NCBI GenBank assembly: GCA_955652655.1
Contig: CATPCK010000193.1
Span: forward strand, 1 to 7,419
Origin: an uncultured Ktedonobacteraceae bacterium
Lineage (GTDB): Bacteria; Chloroflexota; Ktedonobacteria; Ktedonobacterales; Ktedonobacteraceae
Length of the DNA: 7,419 nt
Direction of reading: 5' to 3'
Part shown: positions 5,119-7,419 of the stretch, piece by piece
Layout of the letters: each line of letters starts with the position of its first letter
Numbering within the stretch: the first letter of the stretch is position 1
Translations under genes and position numbers: made by a program
The notes under the pieces: generated by a model
Told to the model about the DNA's origin: nothing
The model's input: only the letters and a program-made list of their open reading frames with translations
Database searches by the model: none

Positions 5119-6078
5119 ATGAGCACAGGCAAAAGTGTCGCCGTTGGTGTGGAACTCACTGGTAGGGGCACGACTGTAGCTCTTGTTGACCGTCACGGGA
5201 AGGTGCGCTATCGTCTCCAAGCAATGACGCTAAGGGGACGCCCTCCAATCGCGACTATAGAACCCTCTCTACGCGCCATTGATACTATACTTTCCCATGC
5301 TCATGCTGAAGGTTTCAAGGTGCGTGGCCTGGGAGTATGTGTTCCAGGTACCATCGATTTTGAAAGGCGCCGCCCGCTGCTGCTACCCACGCTCCCTTCT
5401 TTGAATGACTTCCCCCTCTGTGATTTCCTCGAGGCCCGCTACCATTTGCCCGTGCAGCTGCGTGTCGATGTCGATGCCGCGCTGCTGGGCGAGCATCGCT
5501 TTGGGGCAGGTAAAGGCGTTAATCGCCTCCTTTTCCTGACGCTCAATGCCGTGGTTGGCGCCTCCCTCGTAGTGGATGGGCAATTGGAACGCTCTGCTCA
5601 GCAGTATGTTGGGCATATAAGTCACATGCTCGTCTCGACAAATGGACCACGCTGTAGCTGTGGCAAACGAGGCTGCATCAATACGCTTATCTCGGTAGAT
5701 GCCATGCAGAAAATGGTGCAGCGCGCTCTGCGCCGGGGAGAGCAGACGAGCCTGACACAGCGCTTACTGAATCGCGAATACTTCAGCCCTCAATTGTTAG
5801 CAGAAGAAGCAGGAAGGGGAGATAGTGTTTCATTGCAAGTGTATGGTGAAGTTGGCCGCTGGCTAGGAGTTGCCACTACCAGGTATATCGATCTCTTTGA
5901 GCCACACAGGCTCATCCTCGGCGGAGATGCGCTTTTCGCTGGTGACCTCTTACTTGACCATGTGCGTCACACACTCATGACGCGTCCTTCCTCCAGCGTA
6001 TGTACAATGGTTGACGTTGTTCCGGCCCACCTGGGCCGGAATGCCTCAATCGTCGGTTCCGTGGTTCCCCTCTTTTAA
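5119..6078 (+). CDS. ROK-family protein with degenerate kinase motifs, no HTH domain
   Basis: A 319-aa protein with the fold and length of ROK sugar kinases. Recognisable are the zinc motif CSCGKRGC (Cys179, Cys181, Cys186) with its partner His169, the VPGTIDF stretch, DAALLGEHRFGAGKG and the C-terminal PHRLILGGD segment. Several usual catalytic features are altered. The N-terminal phosphate motif DIGGTK is replaced by ELTGRGTT (12-19). END before the catalytic Asp becomes RVD, with Asp117 kept. GTGIG becomes NAVVG (143-147). The sugar-binding Glu of GEIGHM is His166 in GHISHM, and the final Glu of CxCGxxGCxE is Asn. An N-terminal winged helix, typical of NagC/Mlc/XylR repressors, is absent. 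It may be a sugar sensor or an inactive or altered kinase rather than a normal glucokinase. The ATG at 5119 has AGGTG (5105-5109) 9 nt upstream; a GTG at 5107 in the same frame lacks one. It has its own promoter after fucD. Confidence 0.85.
   Translation: MSTGKSVAVGVELTGRGTTVALVDRHGKVRYRLQAMTLRGRPPIATIEPSLRAIDTILSHAHAEGFKVRGLGVCVPGTIDFERRRPLLLPTLPSLNDFPLCDFLEARYHLPVQLRVDVDAALLGEHRFGAGKGVNRLLFLTLNAVVGASLVVDGQLERSAQQYVGHISHMLVSTNGPRCSCGKRGCINTLISVDAMQKMVQRALRRGEQTSLTQRLLNREYFSPQLLAEEAGRGDSVSLQVYGEVGRWLGVATTRYIDLFEPHRLILGGDALFAGDLLLDHVRHTLMTRPSSSVCTMVDVVPAHLGRNASIVGSVVPLF
6020..6041. repeat. Perfect 22-bp palindrome inside the 3' end of the ROK gene
   Basis: TTCCGGCCCA (6020-6029) and TGGGCCGGAA (6032-6041) are exact inverted copies around CC. 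In RNA this gives a GC-rich 9-bp stem with a 4-nt loop, ending 37 nt before the stop codon. No T-run follows, so it is not a standard intrinsic terminator. It encodes part of the conserved-looking VPAHLGRNAS segment. Confidence 0.6.
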
Positions 6079-6086
6079 GTATGACA

Positions 6087-6095
6087 TGTTATAGT
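6087..6095 (+). promoter_or_regulatory. Possible extended -10 promoter for the EamA gene
   Basis: TGTTATAGT fits the extended -10 form TGnTATAAT with one mismatch in the hexamer. No good -35 lies 16-18 nt upstream. The start site would be near 6102, about 66 nt before the EamA ATG. The EamA gene could equally be read through from the ROK promoter, since the two are only 89 nt apart. Confidence 0.3.
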
Positions 6096-6167
6096 GTATA
6101 AAAAGACCATGCTCAAAGGATATGTCCACTCTATGTGGTCATGACCAAAACACCCGAAGAGATAGCT

Positions 6168-7025
6168 ATGTCGCTGACTGCCCTTGGTTTGTTGCTTTTG
6201 GCTGCTGTGTTGCACGCGGGATGGAACCTGCTGGTCAAAAATGCGCGAGAAAAGCAGGTCTTTACCTGGTGGGCCCTGAGTGTGGGCGCTGTTTGTTTTT
6301 CTCCTCTCCTGCTGGCAATACGCACCTTTCCCATCCAGATATGGCCGTTCGTCCTCTGTAGCGCGCTGGTAGAAGCCGCCTACTACATAACCCTGACAAG
6401 GGCCTACCAGCACGGGGATTTCTCGCTGGTCTATCCCATGGCACGCGGTACCGCCCCCGCTTTTCTTGTCCTGTGGGCCGTACTCTTTCTCGGCGAGCGT
6501 CCTCGACCGACCGGACTTGTTGGCCTTGCGCTGCTCGTTCTCGGCCTTGTCATGGTTGGCGGCAAGACCTGGTGGTCATTAAGAAAGAAAACAAGTTTGA
6601 GCACCAGTGGCATTGTCCTGGCACTCAGTGTCGCTTGCTGTATCTCCATCTACTCCGCCATAGATGGAGCGGCAGTACATATCGTGTCCCCTCTCCCCTA
6701 CACTGTCCTGGTGATCAGCCTTGCCACCGCCTTCTTTACGCCACTGGTGCTGCTACGCTACGGTCGCTGCGCCGTAGTCTCCGAGTGGAAAGCAAACTGG
6801 CTGCGTATTATCATCGTCGGTATCCTCTCTTTCACGTCGTATATGCTGGTCTTAGCATCCTATTCGATAGCGCCGGTAAGCTATGCCGGTGCCGTTCGCG
6901 AAATAAGCATCGTCTTCGCCGCCTTTATGGGCTGGCGCTGGTTACAGGAAGATCTGGGGTTGCTGCGAGTGGTTGGAGCCAGCATCATTTTTGTCGGGAT
7001 TCTTGTTATCGCTATTGGTGGGTGA
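6168..7025 (+). CDS. EamA/DMT-superfamily transporter, 10 predicted TM segments
   Basis: Inner-membrane carrier of 285 aa in the drug/metabolite transporter superfamily, built as two tandem EamA repeats of five helices. Helices are roughly 3-22, 30-51, 58-80, 86-108, 115-131, then five more from the GIVLALSV segment to the C-terminal IIFVGILVIAIGG. Typical marks are LHAGWNLLVK near the N-terminus, YITLTRAYQHGDFSLVYPMARGTAPAF closing the first repeat's third and fourth helices, with FLGERP after it, and the parallel ASYSIAPVSYAGAVREISIVFAAFMGWRWLQED split over the second repeat. The ATG at 6168 is chosen because hydrophobic sequence starts there as in relatives; its upstream GAAGAG is a weak Shine-Dalgarno. 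GTG 6135 and ATG 6141 in the same frame would add 9-11 polar residues. Such proteins move varied metabolites, often as exporters; no substrate can be named, and a link to fucose is only by position. Confidence 0.88.
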   Translation: MSLTALGLLLLAAVLHAGWNLLVKNAREKQVFTWWALSVGAVCFSPLLLAIRTFPIQIWPFVLCSALVEAAYYITLTRAYQHGDFSLVYPMARGTAPAFLVLWAVLFLGERPRPTGLVGLALLVLGLVMVGGKTWWSLRKKTSLSTSGIVLALSVACCISIYSAIDGAAVHIVSPLPYTVLVISLATAFFTPLVLLRYGRCAVVSEWKANWLRIIIVGILSFTSYMLVLASYSIAPVSYAGAVREISIVFAAFMGWRWLQEDLGLLRVVGASIIFVGILVIAIGG

Positions 7026-7041
7026 TGCTTTACTTCTTCAG

Positions 7042-7070
7042 TTGCCATGTTCAATTGAGACCAGTATACT
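7042..7070 (+). promoter_or_regulatory. Predicted promoter driving a leaderless receiver-domain mRNA
   Basis: TTGCCA (7042-7047), 17 nt, TATACT (7065-7070): each hexamer is one base from consensus and the spacing is optimal. The expected start, about 7 nt after the -10, falls on the A of the ATG at 7077. No Shine-Dalgarno precedes that ATG, which agrees with leaderless translation. The -10 is part of the palindrome AGTATACT (7063-7070). Confidence 0.6.
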
Positions 7071-7076
7071 ACTAAC

Positions 7077-7340
7077 ATGGCAGTAGAAACACCCATCCCG
7101 ACCATCGTTATCGACGATACAACCATCAAACGGCGTGGAGTCTGCGAGCTTGTAGAGGAGACTTCACTCCTGCGCCTCTATGCCCAGACAGGTGGTGCTT
7201 CAGAGACCCTCCAACTTGTTGAAAGAATCAGCGAGGAGTACCCGCACAACAAAGACTTGGCGGACTGGCTGGTTTTATCCGACCTGCGCCTGGGCAATGA
7301 AAATGGGGTAGATCTGGGACGCGCGCTTTTTTATTTATAA
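7077..7340 (+). CDS. Response-regulator receiver domain, ends at an in-frame TAA (probably truncated)
   Basis: An 87-aa product resembling the first two-thirds of a CheY-like receiver domain. Beta-1 TIVIDD carries the acidic pair Asp13/Asp14, and the segment WLVLSDLRLGNENGVDL places Asp69 as the phosphate acceptor, followed by the usual LxLxxxxGxxL pattern. A complete receiver is about 120 residues, so this is short. The frame stays plausible after the TAA (7338-7340): ECVSIVIYTQDPSW looks like the expected beta-4 strand with its Thr. A single base change, such as CAA to TAA, would explain the break, as would a sequencing error. The output domain, if any, lies beyond the window. It is downstream of the EamA gene with its own promoter and no obvious link to sugar use. 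It may be a recent pseudogene. Confidence 0.65.
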   Translation: MAVETPIPTIVIDDTTIKRRGVCELVEETSLLRLYAQTGGASETLQLVERISEEYPHNKDLADWLVLSDLRLGNENGVDLGRALFYL

Positions 7341-7419
7341 GAATGTGTGAGTATCGTGATCTACACCCAGGATCCCAGCTGGACCCTTGCCGCGGAAATC
7401 TTCCGCCGTGAATATACCA
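7341..7419 (+). other. In-frame continuation of the receiver domain after the stop
   Basis: The same frame remains open to the window edge and reads ECVSIVIYTQDPSW, then TLAAEIFRREYT, matching the beta-4 and alpha-4 part missing from the 87-aa product. A GTG at 7347 could restart translation, but no ribosome-binding site precedes it. Confidence 0.5.

Noticed and set aside
6020..6041. Intrinsic terminator for the ROK gene
   Set aside because: The hairpin is strong but lies inside the coding sequence and no run of T follows it.
6473..7075. 200-codon plus-strand open frame inside the EamA gene
   Set aside because: It is a shifted frame of a clear 10-helix transporter; its Cys/Arg/His-rich translation is typical of an out-of-frame read.

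Overview
The window looks like bacterial chromosome from a Gram-positive-like or Chloroflexota-type lineage. My best guess is Ktedonobacteria, inferred from the lipoprotein with a Ser/Thr/Gly-rich linker, the family mix and a GC content around the low-to-mid 50s on the right that rises on the left; no marker gene proves it. It carries a sugar-acid catabolic locus and its transport and control genes. No RNA gene, insertion sequence, CRISPR array or replication origin is visible.

Layout. On the minus strand, reading leftward from about 2600, are a promoter, a lipoprotein sugar-binding protein (1427-2512) and a two-domain RbsA-type ABC ATPase (1-1372) that runs off the left edge; the permease is presumably beyond it. 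Diverging rightward are a GntR/FCD regulator (2830-3603) and an L-fuconate dehydratase of the enolase superfamily (3654-4964), almost certainly co-transcribed. After a strong promoter with several dyads comes a ROK-family protein (5119-6078) that has lost most kinase motifs and has no DNA-binding domain. Next is a 10-TM EamA/DMT transporter (6168-7025). Last is a response-regulator receiver domain (7077-7340), apparently from a leaderless mRNA, whose reading frame is broken by an in-frame TAA near the right edge.

How it may work together (inference). The ABC transporter imports L-fucose or a related sugar. The sugar is oxidised to the aldonate by enzymes not in this window, and FucD dehydrates the aldonate to the 2-keto-3-deoxy acid, which is the non-phosphorylative L-fucose route. 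The GntR/FCD protein is the likely ligand-responsive repressor. A TGTATACA palindrome lies at the predicted transcription start of the binding-protein gene. The promoters of the binding protein and the ROK gene share an 11-bp block and a CTATGTATA block, which suggests one regulon.

Most worth a second look: the degenerate ROK protein and the GAAC-N4-GTTC-like sites around its promoter; the shared promoter blocks; the broken, apparently leaderless receiver-domain gene; and a 32-nt tandem duplication that supplies the ribosome-binding site of the ABC ATPase. I see no clearly new multi-gene system; the novelty is mainly regulatory.
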